Below are positions 16,501 through 23,815 of a stretch of 64,000 nucleotides of DNA, in pieces. Both the position numbers and the translations under genes were made by a program. How positions within the stretch are numbered: position 1 is the first letter of the stretch; the number at the start of each line of letters is the position of its first letter. The notes beneath the pieces are model-generated. The model ran no database searches and was not told where the DNA came from. It saw only the letters and a list, made by a program, of their open reading frames with translations. The stretch covers positions 62,001 to 126,000 of the forward strand of contig NZ_JAJCIC010000005.1 in the NCBI RefSeq assembly GCF_020554865.1, in the 5' to 3' direction. The stretch is from Lacrimispora sp. 210928-DFI.3.58 (GTDB taxonomy: Bacteria; Bacillota; Clostridia; Lachnospirales; Lachnospiraceae).

Positions 16501-19500
16501 ACGAAGACGAGTACACCCGCTGTATCCAGGCACTGAATGCCATCCCGGAGGATTGGCGAAACTACCGCACCGCCTACGCCCTGGCCCGTGCCCTGGAGAA
16601 CTACGCCATCATCGGGGACCATGACGAAGGTACTTTGAAATCCAAGGGAGACAAAGCCCTCCTGAGGGCCATTGAGGTGCTGGAGTCCGTCCGGGAGGAA
16701 GGCCAGGACAAGGCAGAGTGGAATATGCGGATGGCCTACGGCTATCAGTATCTCTATGGTCAGGAGGAAAAGGCCATTCCCTACGCTCAGCGGTGGGCGG
16801 AACTGGACCCGGAGGACGAAAATGCCCCAGCGGTAATTCGGGAGTGTAAGGCGGAGATTCGGAAACGTCAGCGCAGCCGGAAGAAGAAGGCCAAATTCGT
16901 GCCCGGTGATACTCCATTTGAGGGCTTCGACCTCACCAACTTCTGGGATGATAATTGGTATGCACTGAAAGAATATGTCAGCGATCCGCCTTCCGATGAG
17001 CTGATTGCCAGCGTGGAGGAGGAACTGGGCTACAAGCTGCCCGCCGCCTACATCTGGCTGATGAAGCAGCACAACGGCGGCATTCCGGTGAACACCTGCT
17101 ATCCCTGCGATGAGCCTACCTGTTGGTCAGATGATCATGTGGCCATCACCGGCATTTTCGGAATCGGACGGGAAAAGAGCTGCTCCCTCTGTGGAGAGCT
17201 GGGCAGTCAGTTTATGATCGATGAGTGGGAGTATCCTGCCATCGGCGTGGCCATCTGCGACTGTCCAAGCGCCGGACACGATATGATTTTCCTGGACTAC
17301 CGTGCCTGCGGCCCCCAGGGAGAGCCTGCGGTGGTCCATGTGGATCAGGAAAACGACTACAAGATCACCCATCTGGCAGACAGCTTTGAGGAGTTCATCC
17401 GCGGACTGGATCATGAATCCCTGTATGATCCGGATGAAGATGTAGAGGATCTTGAGGATGACGCCGACGAGGAGGAAACTGACCGTAAGGGCTCCTTTGC
17501 CGGATCTGTGCTCCTCTCCAAAGCAGAGTGGGACAAGGAGCAGTTGATTCGGGATCTGCGGGAAGAATGGGGCATCGTAGATGAGGAGCCGGATGAGGGC
17601 GACGAAGACGATGAGAACAGCGATGACGCTGTGGTAATGCGGGTCGGCGGAATGATGCTGATCGTGACACTCTTCCACGGTCACATCCCGGACAGTGAAG
17701 CGGAGATCAACGCCGAAAACAACTATATGTGGCCAGAGGCCGTAGAAGTGGCCAAAGCGCACAAGGCCCATATCATGGTGGCTGTGTTGGGCGAGGAGGA
17801 AAAACTGCTGGAACGCGGTAAGCTGTTCACCAAGGCGATGGCAGTATGCTGCAAGCAGAAATACGCCACCGGTGTCTACACCAGCGGTGTGGTATTTGAG
17901 CCTCGTTTCTATGAGGGCCTTGCCGATATGCTCAAAGAGGACGAACTGCCCATCTTCAACTGGGTCTGGTTCGGCCTGTACCGGAGCGAGGGGGGCCTAA
18001 ACGGCTACACCTACGGCATGGATGTGTTTGGCAAGGAGGAGATGGAGGTACTGAACACCGACGCCGAGCCGGAGGATCTGCGGGACTTTTTGGCCAGCCT
18101 TGCCTCCTATGTGCTGGCGTGTGATGTGACACTGCAAGACGGCGAAACCATCGGCTTTTCCGCAGACGATAAGCACACCATCACCCGCAGTCCTGGCGTC
18201 TCCCTGCCGGAGGAGCAGATGACCCTGAAGATCGGTTACGAGCCTATAAAGGGAGATCCGGAGGATGACGATGACAGCATAGGAATGGATGATGTTTCCT
18301 ATCATATTGAGAGCATTGAGGAGAAGGAACTGCCTATTGACCCCATCAATGCTTATAACCACATGGCCATCTACCTGCGCTGGTGTATGGAGCACGACCT
18401 GATGGGCGGGAAATTCCTGGCGGAGCATGGCGAAGTGGTAAATCAGGTCAAAGCCGATCCAGGCAACACAGACCTACGAACATTCATCCGGGAGGAGCTG
18501 TTCGGCTGTCTATTCTCGGCTCTGTTCAATCAGAAAGGCCGTGCCTTTGCCCATTATTACTATGGAGAAAATGATGCGCCCTATTATCCTGCCGACATTG
18601 ATGACTATGCCCTGAAATATTTTGGTCCGTCCCGGTACCACTCCAATGAATTTCAACAGGAGGCATACTTATTCATCCCATTTGATGAGAAATACTATCA
18701 GGCCATGGCTCAAGTGATTGAGGAACGCTTTGAAAACTGGCAGGAACAGGACTTCGACGAGGACACGCTGGAGCCTTCCGAAGTGGCTCATGCCATCATG
18801 GAGTATCTGGACTGCGAGTGTACCTATTTCCCATCCATGGCAGATGATGACCCCATCATGTCGGCATACAGCTACGCCCAGCGGCTGGGGGTACGGGAGG
18901 GCTTTGTTCCCGTGCTTATCCAGGCGGATGATGAAACGCTGTTGGAGTGTTTGGTAATGAACGCCGATCCGGAGCATGATGCGGACTTCTATGAATTTGA
19001 CCTCAAAACCGTAACGGAGTACCGGAAGAAGATGCTCTCCGCTCCCGTCAAGGACGGAAAGGCGGTTTTGGAGGAATTGACCGGCCAGCGCAAGGAAGAA
19101 GCCGAGGACGATGATCTGGACTGGGAGGAAGAAGTCCTGGGCGAGATGGAGGGCGGAGAACCCAACGACCGCTTCGCAAACTATTGGAACGATGATACCG
19201 GAATGACATATCCGCTCATTCTGGCTAAAATTCCGGTAAAGAACCCCTGGGAGATCTTCGCCTACCTGCCCTTTGGAAATTGGAATGAGTGTCCCGACAC
19301 ACCGGACCTGATGGCAGTGGCGAAATACTGGTTCGAGCAACATGGTGCCATCCCTGCCGCCATGAGCCACGATGAATTGGAGTTTGAACTTCCAACTCCG
19401 ATCTCCAAGGAAAGAGCTATGGAGGTGGCTGTGGAGCAATATGGTTTCTGCCCAGATTTGGATCAGAATGAGGATGGAAGCATTGGCTCCTTGGCAGATG

Positions 19501-19541
19501 TCCTGTGGCAGTCCACCGTCTGGTATTTCTGGTGGGATTGA
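13578..19541 (+). CDS. Giant multi-domain polyimmunity protein (1987 aa)
   Basis: Domains in order: DUF4259-like 1-157 (opens MGAWGIKALERDEGLDVLD); an unassigned domain from 159 (MYIKKYWGNFIGGSDDS); DUF2185 about 345-430 (ATGRITVEGCKVGYCYRE); TPR helices about 445-565; an unassigned region to 940 that includes LDIMVGSTCCVPLINGYL; a second TPR block about 967-1090; SMI1/KNR4 about 1114-1276 (YVSDPPSDELIASVEEELG, then IWLMKQHNGG); DUF4261 about 1305-1556; DUF7832 about 1584-1724 (INAYNHMAIYLRWCMEHDLM); DUF4253 about 1880-1987 (PLILAKIPVKNPWEIFAYL, ending VWYFWWD). Several are known immunity families. It is very acidic and cytosolic, with no signal peptide. It would bind and neutralise several toxins, one per domain. 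Start ATG follows AAGAGAGGTG. Confidence 0.85.
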   Translation: MGAWGIKALERDEGLDVLDILKNEYVPEHPVMDLGEMIELMKEEVMLGSDFSQIDFLFDNTAMALAELYFQWKDNSKLDYDHEEAIWDKVTGFTASKEALAFLLRQLTDIKNEVPDEDGIREIVDLWKNEDSGEIAPAWLEHLNQLIDRLDSEQEVRKMYIKKYWGNFIGGSDDSLNLVAFLEDQKKDEIPLSEIFTKIGLDKQDWDFHQTVEYLEFTHSGGVEMDFHFAIDVVTDLAAILLECSVSGGVNLHDLDEYNTPSRRIRITATPEEHEAMDRTLADFAGNPLSYDLHEMMDDEEIQEMARDVEALRKELYEASGRNRNYHVKAEDVKHLLPDWEGADGCIATGRITVEGCKVGYCYREEPDGDWDSGWRFTAGDESEAYMDDPNNAGIYKLNTICNDDPDIIPLLNTPAPCAFERDENGVFQQIKDWKPEQDEEDQDMDILQQCQKWHEKGQYQKIIDALEAIPVEEHTPEMDSELARAYNNLAVPEDRELYQKALSLLKPHADYFAEDYRWNFRMGYSYYYLDQEGRALPYFRKALEKLPGDEDTQKLIDACESLITLPQFSECFRERTENWWETFAEMEAELRRMMDEDKDHTRGAEIVAQMEETLNLVFDEISFEMGFNGEKYELILTPEGDKVKLFELVYFQKHAPKEVLEHWNILVGRQPLQNIGLRTDDGWDISGEDVQLWLEEQGENSFAISSYCEKLLPMLQEEEGRAWWMLTTLTDQVLGEIPHMRYIDSFDVMEEPRAEPSFLLSQLPDKLREQGLELSTDPEAYLESYLGYKMEPNEDLDADWRLDIMVGSTCCVPLINGYLNADNDFMDDLHADGAVAGFFCYPLDTLREEEGSQKIFDFRDKLEEVFTTDEGSEVLTLTGGATGLYCGYVDFIAWDIREALNMAKEFFEGTDIPWAIFHTFRREAGSVPLKQQDDGPETENQDDELDETLTGMDYIPYTQQNAEAFFAQLEQWNDEDEYTRCIQALNAIPEDWRNYRTAYALARALENYAIIGDHDEGTLKSKGDKALLRAIEVLESVREEGQDKAEWNMRMAYGYQYLYGQEEKAIPYAQRWAELDPEDENAPAVIRECKAEIRKRQRSRKKKAKFVPGDTPFEGFDLTNFWDDNWYALKEYVSDPPSDELIASVEEELGYKLPAAYIWLMKQHNGGIPVNTCYPCDEPTCWSDDHVAITGIFGIGREKSCSLCGELGSQFMIDEWEYPAIGVAICDCPSAGHDMIFLDYRACGPQGEPAVVHVDQENDYKITHLADSFEEFIRGLDHESLYDPDEDVEDLEDDADEEETDRKGSFAGSVLLSKAEWDKEQLIRDLREEWGIVDEEPDEGDEDDENSDDAVVMRVGGMMLIVTLFHGHIPDSEAEINAENNYMWPEAVEVAKAHKAHIMVAVLGEEEKLLERGKLFTKAMAVCCKQKYATGVYTSGVVFEPRFYEGLADMLKEDELPIFNWVWFGLYRSEGGLNGYTYGMDVFGKEEMEVLNTDAEPEDLRDFLASLASYVLACDVTLQDGETIGFSADDKHTITRSPGVSLPEEQMTLKIGYEPIKGDPEDDDDSIGMDDVSYHIESIEEKELPIDPINAYNHMAIYLRWCMEHDLMGGKFLAEHGEVVNQVKADPGNTDLRTFIREELFGCLFSALFNQKGRAFAHYYYGENDAPYYPADIDDYALKYFGPSRYHSNEFQQEAYLFIPFDEKYYQAMAQVIEERFENWQEQDFDEDTLEPSEVAHAIMEYLDCECTYFPSMADDDPIMSAYSYAQRLGVREGFVPVLIQADDETLLECLVMNADPEHDADFYEFDLKTVTEYRKKMLSAPVKDGKAVLEELTGQRKEEAEDDDLDWEEEVLGEMEGGEPNDRFANYWNDDTGMTYPLILAKIPVKNPWEIFAYLPFGNWNECPDTPDLMAVAKYWFEQHGAIPAAMSHDELEFELPTPISKERAMEVAVEQYGFCPDLDQNEDGSIGSLADVLWQSTVWYFWWD
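14038..14054 (+). promoter_or_regulatory. Consensus ribosome binding site inside the polyimmunity gene
   Basis: AGGAGGTG at 14038-14045 is complementary to the 16S rRNA tail over eight bases, followed 6 bases later by ATG at 14052, in frame (codon 159) and exactly at the boundary between the DUF4259-like domain and the next domain. This is probably the fossil start of a once separate gene and may still initiate a shorter product. Confidence 0.6.
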
Positions 19542-19556
19542 TGGGAGGTGCGACCA

Positions 19557-20420
19557 ATGACAGAATATCAGAAAACCTATATCGAACTAAAAAAACAGTT
19601 TGTTGCGACCAATGAAGGTCCGGACAGTGTCCGCGCTCTATATACCTTCAAGGAAGAACTTGAGCAGAGTGAGGATCAGCAGGCCAAGGAAGTGCTGGTG
19701 GATGTGTATGATCTACTGGACTTCAAGAAGGATGCCTATGAACTGCTCTGCCAAATCGGAAATCGTTCCGATAAAAAGACCCTCAAGCGGCTGGGCACGC
19801 TGAAGGACTATGCGGAAAACTGGGGCAATCATTATGCTCTCCCCAAGCCCAAAACGCCGGAGGAAAAGCAGAAAGAGAAGGAACGGCAGGCCCAGCTGGG
19901 CCTGCCCGCCTTCCGGTATCACCCAAACCCTCTGGAAACTGGGGCTTTTGAGGAATCCGCAGACGGCGTTGTCTGCGACTGCTGCGGCAAGACGACCCAT
20001 ATTTTCTATACAGCCCCCTTTTACGCTGTGGAGGATATTGCATATCTGTGCCCAGAGTGCATCGCCAACGGCGAAGCAGCCCGGAAATATGACGGTAGTT
20101 TTCAAGATGATTTCTCTGTGGACGATGGTGTAGACGATCCGGAGAAGCTGGACGAGCTGATCCACCGCACCCCCGGCTACTCCGGCTGGCAGCAGGAATA
20201 CTGGCGCGCCCATTGTGGTGACTATTGCGCCTATTTGGGTAATGTGGGAGCCAGAGAACTGCGGGCACTGGGTGTGCTGGAGGAGGTGCTGGACGACCCC
20301 ATGTGGGACGAGGAGCAGAAGGGAATGATCCGGGAATCCGTCAATGGCGGGCATCTGCAATGCTATCTGTTCCAGTGCCTCCACTGCGGAAAGCACCTGG
20401 TCTGGATGGATTTTGATTGA
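19557..20420 (+). CDS. CbrC family (UPF0167) protein
   Basis: 287 residues from ATG at 19557 with GGGAGGTG 6 bases upstream. Residues 1-110 are a helical, charged N-terminal region. From residue about 120 the CbrC pattern is complete: PAFRYHPNPLETGAF, VVCDCCGKTTHIFY, YLCPECIANG, LDELIHRTPGYSGWQQEYW and HCGDYCAYLG, ending with a paired-cysteine CLHCGKHLVWMDFD. Cysteine pairs suggest a bound zinc. In E. coli CbrC is linked to colicin E2 tolerance, and the family is frequent in toxin-immunity clusters. N-terminal extension is longer than in E. coli CbrC. It follows the giant gene by 15 bases. Confidence 0.85.
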   Translation: MTEYQKTYIELKKQFVATNEGPDSVRALYTFKEELEQSEDQQAKEVLVDVYDLLDFKKDAYELLCQIGNRSDKKTLKRLGTLKDYAENWGNHYALPKPKTPEEKQKEKERQAQLGLPAFRYHPNPLETGAFEESADGVVCDCCGKTTHIFYTAPFYAVEDIAYLCPECIANGEAARKYDGSFQDDFSVDDGVDDPEKLDELIHRTPGYSGWQQEYWRAHCGDYCAYLGNVGARELRALGVLEEVLDDPMWDEEQKGMIRESVNGGHLQCYLFQCLHCGKHLVWMDFD

Positions 20421-20448
20421 GGAGTTTTCAAAAGGTAGGATACAAGCA

Positions 20449-20727
20449 ATGAAAACTAAAACGCTGACCATTCAACTGAATGATGAACAACTGCCCATCC
20501 TCCCAGTGGAACCGGAAGCTCACCTCTCCTTTACCACTCATGCCGACGGAAATGAATTGGAGTTAACGGGAAACCGGGCGGGGCTGCTTCTATTGGCGAA
20601 AGCCGCTCTTGGTATGGCGGAAACCATTCGTGAGGATGGATTTCATATCCATTTGGATGACCTGTATGGCATCAACGCCGAGGGGAAAAGCATCCTGATC
20701 CGAAAGGAGGAACAATCAAAACCATGA
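20449..20727 (+). CDS. Imm32 family immunity protein
   Basis: 92 residues from ATG at 20449 with AGGTAGGA upstream. The core ELELTGNRAGLLLLAKAALGMAE and then GFHIHLDDLYGINAEGKSILI match Imm32: a 'f-t-G-n-x-x-G-L-l-x-L-a' strand-helix unit followed by the conserved H-I-H-L-D motif. Imm32 proteins are small cytosolic antidotes in polymorphic toxin systems. The stop TGA is overlapped by the ATG of the following broken gene (ATGA). Confidence 0.8.
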   Translation: MKTKTLTIQLNDEQLPILPVEPEAHLSFTTHADGNELELTGNRAGLLLLAKAALGMAETIREDGFHIHLDDLYGINAEGKSILIRKEEQSKP

Positions 20728-21051
20728 TTGAAAAAAACTTTCTCAACCCCGCCACAGATAAAAGGAATCAGATAGTAAAGGTGAAATGATAATGGATCTG
20801 TCCATAAAGGAAATAAGCATAGATATTGTTATACAAACGGAATGCTTTATGCCCAAATAAAGATAGATGATAGTTTCTTTACTATTCCGCCAATTCGTGA
20901 TGAAAAACAGATGGATTGCTAAAATAAAGAAATTGAGGGCTATGGGATTGGAAATCTTTCGCCCGCCGATATGAAATTCCGAAGCAAGTTCAGAAAGGAG
21001 GCAAGTACCTATGTCAACCTGGAGCGGAATCCGAAACAAACTGGAAAGTGA
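20724..21051 (+). pseudogene. Frameshifted, stop-interrupted immunity-type gene
   Basis: An ATG overlapping the Imm32 stop opens MIEKNFLNPATDKRNQIVKV and hits TGA at 20787-20789. In the next frame (from 20788) the reading resumes with DNGSVHKGNKHRYCYTNG, then LYAQIKIDDSFFTIPPI, which looks like real protein, up to TAA at 20920-20922. The same frame then continues with NKEIEGYGIGNLSPADM and on to TGA at 21049. One single-base indel near 20787 plus one nonsense change explain everything, so this is a decayed array gene of about 109 codons. The next intact gene starts inside its end at 21011. Confidence 0.6.
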
Positions 21052-21538
21052 CTACCTGTGCCCGGCACTCCGGGGCCACATCCAGTATTTTGCCACCAGT
21101 TACAGTAAAAGTGCCGACCATGAGGGCCGGGCAGCCATTCGTGTGGACGGTGTGGAAGTGCTGCGGAGCAACTACTACACCTATTTTGGAAATGTGTGGA
21201 CGAAATTTCATCAGTTGCGGTCCACCACGCTGAAAGATTGCGACTCCGCAAAGGAGGCCATCAACCAGGCTTATGCCTATGCGCTGGAGCAGGGCACCTT
21301 TGACCAAAAGGTGTTCTATGAGGCGTTTGGGATCTTTGATAACCAGAGCATTGAGAAAAGCCTCGTCAGTGAGAATCCCCTTGTCCGCATCTTTGCCCTT
21401 CTGGACCGCAGGCTGGGAAAGCGCCGCCTGCTGGCTTTGGAGGACTCCATGGAGCAGGAACTGGACTGGGTGCGGGCTTTCTATGTGATCCGGTTGCAGG
21501 CCGAAGGATTGATGAAAGGCAAAAAGCACTTACAATAA
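21011..21538 (+). CDS. SF0329 family protein
   Basis: 175 residues, ATG at 21011 after AAAGGAGGC. The opening MSTWSGIRNKLESDYLCPAL, followed by GHIQYFATSYSKSADHEGR and IRVDGVEVL, is the signature of the SF0329 family (named after a Shigella protein) of unknown function. The C-terminal half (NPLVRIFALLDRRLGKRRL, then a helix with WVRAFYVIRLQAEG) is a conserved arginine-rich helical region. It is repeatedly found in immunity-type clusters. Cytosolic. Confidence 0.75.
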   Translation: MSTWSGIRNKLESDYLCPALRGHIQYFATSYSKSADHEGRAAIRVDGVEVLRSNYYTYFGNVWTKFHQLRSTTLKDCDSAKEAINQAYAYALEQGTFDQKVFYEAFGIFDNQSIEKSLVSENPLVRIFALLDRRLGKRRLLALEDSMEQELDWVRAFYVIRLQAEGLMKGKKHLQ

Positions 21539-21558
21539 GCTACATATCTGGAGAAAAC

Positions 21559-21873
21559 ATGAAAGTATTTAGAAAAAAGAAGCGTAAAATTATTATAGAT
21601 GGTCACGCTTTTTCTTGGATTGTCAATGAGACTGCTACCCATGTAAAAGTCAGATGTTATAGTTTGAAATCAACATACATCGAGGTGATTTTTAATTGGG
21701 GAATTGCTACATGGGCTATTAACTTCTATCAACCTTCTGTTGTATCAACAATGATACAATATGCAATAAAATTAGGATGGAAATATCAATTGAAAAATCA
21801 AATTATTGTGGTGCCTGCTAATGAAAGCGAACAATGGGCGAAAGACGCTGGTATTATCATTGATTGTAATTAG
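21559..21873 (+). CDS. Low-GC hypothetical protein (104 aa)
   Basis: 104 residues with a basic start (KVFRKKKRKIIIDGH), followed by strands such as FSWIVNETATHVKVRCYS and a GWKYQLKNQIIVVP segment near the end. Base composition is clearly more AT-rich (many AAA, ATT, TAT codons) than in the genes on either side, which suggests separate acquisition. No known motif; beta-rich and cytosolic. The 68 bases after its stop are also AT-rich and gene-free. Confidence 0.6.
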   Translation: MKVFRKKKRKIIIDGHAFSWIVNETATHVKVRCYSLKSTYIEVIFNWGIATWAINFYQPSVVSTMIQYAIKLGWKYQLKNQIIVVPANESEQWAKDAGIIIDCN

Positions 21874-21941
21874 TTAATCCAATACCCTAATTTTGTTCGA
21901 CTTATTAGTAATAATGTGAATAACGATCAGGAGGAACTGCC

Positions 21942-22301
21942 ATGTCACAGATCGCATCCTTTTATCTACTCAAAGACGGGCGGCGGCAGGAGCTGTCCAA
22001 CGGTGACTGCTCCGGCGCGGTCTACATGGCCATCTGGGACTGGTGTGAGAGCGAGCTGGATCTGGATGTCCGATTTCCTGTTCCCCAGACAGAAGACACC
22101 TTGGACTGCGCCATGCTGGAGGGAGAACTGGCGTCTAAACTGCTGGCAGCTCTGCGGGAGCGGAACCTCCCGGAACTGGCCGCTGAAATTGCCCCGGACT
22201 GGGACCTGCCCACCGAGGCGGTGCAAAGCGGACTGGAAACGCTGCGCTCCCATCTGGAGCTGGTGCAGGGCGACGCTGCCCTGCTGTATGAGATGACTTG
22301 A
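21942..22301 (+). CDS. Hypothetical acidic protein (119 aa)
   Basis: 119 residues; ATG at 21942 preceded by CAGGAGGAA. Acidic and leucine-rich, mainly helical (LEGELASKLLAALRERNLPELAAEI, split here only for description). A GDCSGAVYMAIWDW stretch near residue 22 gives the only distinctive feature. Several unnamed array proteins share this size and acidity. Function unknown, immunity role inferred from position. Confidence 0.55.
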   Translation: MSQIASFYLLKDGRRQELSNGDCSGAVYMAIWDWCESELDLDVRFPVPQTEDTLDCAMLEGELASKLLAALRERNLPELAAEIAPDWDLPTEAVQSGLETLRSHLELVQGDAALLYEMT

Positions 22302-22352
22302 CGGGCCTATGTCCATGCCAAGGATGCAGGTTAAGAAACGGAGAGAAATACT

Positions 22353-22703
22353 ATGGTGAGAGATGGACTTGTGTTCAAAGATGAGGATGGTCAGGTCATA
22401 TTCAACCAGTATAGCTTCTGCGAACTGGTGAAACGCCTGCTGGTGGAGCTGGTGGGGATCTCCTATGAGGAATCCTCCCAGATAGTGGAACACTCACCGC
22501 TGGCAGAGCCAGTGGCTGATGCCATGGGAGTGGCGATATTCAGCCATGAGTTGCCCTATTACTGGGCTATGTTTTTCTACTATGGAAACGGTTATTGGCA
22601 AAGGGGTATTCCAGCGCAGCCAGAGGATATGGATGCCTATGAAGCCTTGGAAAATAAGATCATGGAGAAATATGACTTAAAGGAGCTGTTTATATGGACA
22701 TGA
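22353..22703 (+). CDS. Hypothetical protein (116 aa) upstream of barstar
   Basis: 116 residues, ATG at 22353. It has a helical N-terminal half (FCELVKRLLVELVGISYEE) and an aromatic run (ELPYYWAMFFYYGNGYW) that is too polar to be a membrane segment. The last 10 bases overlap the barstar-like gene, so the two are coupled. I do not recognise the family. Confidence 0.55.
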   Translation: MVRDGLVFKDEDGQVIFNQYSFCELVKRLLVELVGISYEESSQIVEHSPLAEPVADAMGVAIFSHELPYYWAMFFYYGNGYWQRGIPAQPEDMDAYEALENKIMEKYDLKELFIWT

Positions 22704-22999
22704 GAGAGGTGTTTATCATTGACGGTCGCCGCTTTTCTAACATGGCCGGTTTTTATGACGAGGTGGAGCAGGTGTTTACCTGCGGCTTAGACTGGAAGAT
22801 TGGTCGAAACCTGGACGCCTTCAATGACATTCTCCGAGGCGGTTTTGGGCGGCATGAGTATGGCCAGCCCCTCCGCATCAAGTGGCTGGCCTATGAAAAA
22901 AGCGTCCGCGATCTCGGAAAAGAGACTATGGACACCATTACAGAAATCATTTTGGATACGGATCATTCCGGGCACGACTGTACCCTGGAACGGCTTTGA
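22694..22999 (+). CDS. Barstar family ribonuclease inhibitor
   Basis: 101 residues. The order VFIIDGRRFSNMAGFYDEV, then WKIGRNLDAFNDILRGGFG, and a terminal helix with an acidic tail is the barstar fold: strand, loop, helix, and the conserved 'G-x-N-L-d-A-f-x-D-x-L' motif that contacts the nuclease. Barstar-like proteins bind and block barnase/colicin-type RNases in the cytosol. The start overlaps the previous gene by 10 bases, with AAAGGAG at 22679-22685 as ribosome binding site. The matching RNase is not in the window. Confidence 0.8.
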   Translation: MDMREVFIIDGRRFSNMAGFYDEVEQVFTCGLDWKIGRNLDAFNDILRGGFGRHEYGQPLRIKWLAYEKSVRDLGKETMDTITEIILDTDHSGHDCTLERL

Positions 23000-23023
23000 C
23001 ATAACAGAAAAGGAGAAAAACTT

Positions 23024-23803
23024 ATGGGACTTGACATTTACGCCGGGACGCTGACCCGGTACTATTCTCACAACTGGAAAACTGTTGTTCAGCAGTGGGC
23101 GGAGGAAAACGGATATACCTTCAACCGGATCATGCCGGATGGAGAAATTGCTGACAACGAAGAGGAGCTGTCCCCAGCTGAGGTTCAGGCTGCGGTTGAG
23201 AATTGGCGAGATCAGATCTTGAGCGCCATTTCTCAACCGGGCCAGCCCCCCTACGCTCCTTGGCTTGAAGATAATGAGAAACCTTATTACACCGACAAGC
23301 CGGATTGGGATGCCTTCGGCGCTATGTTGCTGGTAGCCGCCTGCCATACATACGGCGAGCCGGTGCCTCTCACCGTGGAGAAGGACTGGATCTTCGGGGA
23401 GCATCCTCTGGTCGCCCGCCTTGCATCGGATGAGGAGCGGGTGTGGTCCCTGTTTCGGGGGGCTACCTGGTGGCTCCCTCTTTCCGACAGCTTTCTGTTC
23501 CAAGGGCCCTTGCCTACCGATGACACCGCCGCTATCGCCACCTTGGGTGGACTGCGGAAGGAGCTGGAAAAGCTGAACCAGCTGGCGTGGCAGGCCGATG
23601 AGGACACTATCCTTGGCTGGGCAGACACCGAGGGATACCCGGTAGACGGAACCGTAGACTCAGATGGGCAGTACAGCAAGGCAGACATCCCGGAACACAC
23701 CCAGTATGACACCCAATCCCTGGCCAAGTTCGCCTTCTCCATGTTCTGGCGGGCCATGCGGTTTGCCGAGGAACAGCAGGTGCCCATCCTGCTGGATTAT
23801 TAA
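23024..23803 (+). CDS. Hypothetical array protein starting MGLDIYAGTLTRYY
   Basis: 259 residues; ATG at 23024 after AAAGGAGAA. The opening MGLDIYAGTLTRYY resembles a recurrent start of immunity-cluster proteins, in which 'GLDIYxGTLTRYY' precedes a helical domain. Later motifs include FGAMLLVAACHTYGEP and GATWWLPLSDSFLFQGPLP; the C-terminus is a helix (SLAKFAFSMFWRAMRFAEEQ). Cytosolic and acidic. The family has no activity that I know. It lies 12 bases before the DUF4261 gene. Confidence 0.6.
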   Translation: MGLDIYAGTLTRYYSHNWKTVVQQWAEENGYTFNRIMPDGEIADNEEELSPAEVQAAVENWRDQILSAISQPGQPPYAPWLEDNEKPYYTDKPDWDAFGAMLLVAACHTYGEPVPLTVEKDWIFGEHPLVARLASDEERVWSLFRGATWWLPLSDSFLFQGPLPTDDTAAIATLGGLRKELEKLNQLAWQADEDTILGWADTEGYPVDGTVDSDGQYSKADIPEHTQYDTQSLAKFAFSMFWRAMRFAEEQQVPILLDY

Positions 23804-23815
23804 GGAGGAAACCAA

